Shown: one piece after another, positions 63,767 to 64,000 of the stretch
Numbering within the stretch: position 1 is the stretch's first letter
How the letters are laid out: the number at the start of each line of letters is the position of its first letter
DNA from: Bacillota bacterium
GTDB taxonomy: Bacteria > Bacillota > Clostridia > Acetivibrionales > DTU013
Assembly (NCBI GenBank): GCA_023426125.1
Contig: JAFABI010000100.1
Span: 1-64,000, forward strand
DNA: 64,000 nucleotides
Reading direction: 5' to 3'
The notes under the pieces: model-generated
What the model was told of the DNA's origin: nothing
What the model saw: the letters and a program-made list of their open reading frames with translations, nothing else
The model's database searches: none
Program-made: the position numbers and the translations under genes

Positions 63767-64000
63767 CAGTTCATGCCGGCCAGGCGGCCTGTTGAAAATG
63801 CGATGGTGAGGTTGAAGCCTCCGGTATAGCCGTCAACATCCACCACTTCGCCTGCAAGGAACAGGCCTTTTACCAGCTTTGATTCCATTGTTGAAGGATT
63901 TATTTCGTCGGTGCATACGCCGCCGGCGGTTACGATTGCCTCATTTAACGGCCTGGCGCCCGTTATGGTCAGCTCCAAACCCTTGAAAAGCTTAACCAGC
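63763..64000 (-). CDS. BaiN/HI0933-type NAD(P)/FAD oxidoreductase, C-terminal part
   Basis: Only the last 78 codons are in the window; the gene continues past the right edge. The fragment LTITGARPLNEAIVTAGGVC followed by STMESKLVKGLFLAGEVVDV and GYTGGFNLTIAFSTGRLAG is the conserved FAD-binding C terminus of the HI0933/YhiN/BaiN family. The stop codon lies inside repeat E copy 2. Confidence 0.92.
   Translation of the reverse strand, partial: LVKLFKGLELTITGARPLNEAIVTAGGVCTDEINPSTMESKLVKGLFLAGEVVDVDGYTGGFNLTIAFSTGRLAGMNC

Overview
The window looks like chromosome of an anaerobic, cellulose-degrading member of the Clostridia (former Clostridium cluster III, e.g. Ruminiclostridium/Acetivibrio relatives). 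This is an inference from family 3 cellulose-binding modules fused to fibronectin III arrays, an IspH-ribosomal S1 fusion, a clostridial-type HutP, YesM/YesN sugar regulation, the indolepyruvate oxidoreductase/phenylacetate-CoA ligase operon, GGAGG-type ribosome sites and frequent TTG/GTG starts. No plasmid, prophage, CRISPR or intact insertion sequence was seen.

Region 1 (1-18.7 kb, minus strand) is a block of five secreted or surface proteins: a giant protein with three CBM3 modules and about 13 FN3 domains, a second large protein with propeller-like repeats plus FN3 domains, two small secreted proteins sharing a GK(T/S)W motif, and an RHS/YD-repeat giant that runs off the left edge. The two large proteins end in the same cohesin-like module. 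A consensus promoter with a long leader precedes the block.

Region 2 (18.7-25.6 kb) has a polysaccharide deacetylase, L-lactate dehydrogenase and a MoxR/DUF58/transglutaminase operon. Region 3 (25.8-30.4 kb, minus) is an aryl-pyruvate oxidation operon (iorA, iorB, phenylacetate-CoA ligase, ACT protein). Region 4 (30.6-43.3 kb) is a glycoside-uptake locus: YesM/YesN sensor pair with overlapping divergent promoters, an ABC sugar importer, a GH2 beta-mannosidase-like enzyme, an ADP-ribosylglycohydrolase-like protein and a six-hairpin glycosidase; the last two are visibly GC-richer. Region 5 (43.3-49.7 kb) holds a CoA ligase with a lactate-permease-family transporter, a beta-CASP ribonuclease and a DUF4432 epimerase-like gene. 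Region 6 (49.7-64 kb) is mainly housekeeping: tRNA genes, murD, a tandem glycine riboswitch ahead of serC-serA, dinB, cheR, the cmk-plsC-ispH/S1 operon, aroH, hutP and the end of a BaiN-type flavoprotein.

Several families of short palindromic repeats are scattered between genes. The most striking is a four-copy nested double-hairpin element lying in leaders or inter-cistronic gaps. The most informative regulatory element is the glycine riboswitch, whose sequence predicts glycine-triggered termination of serine biosynthesis.
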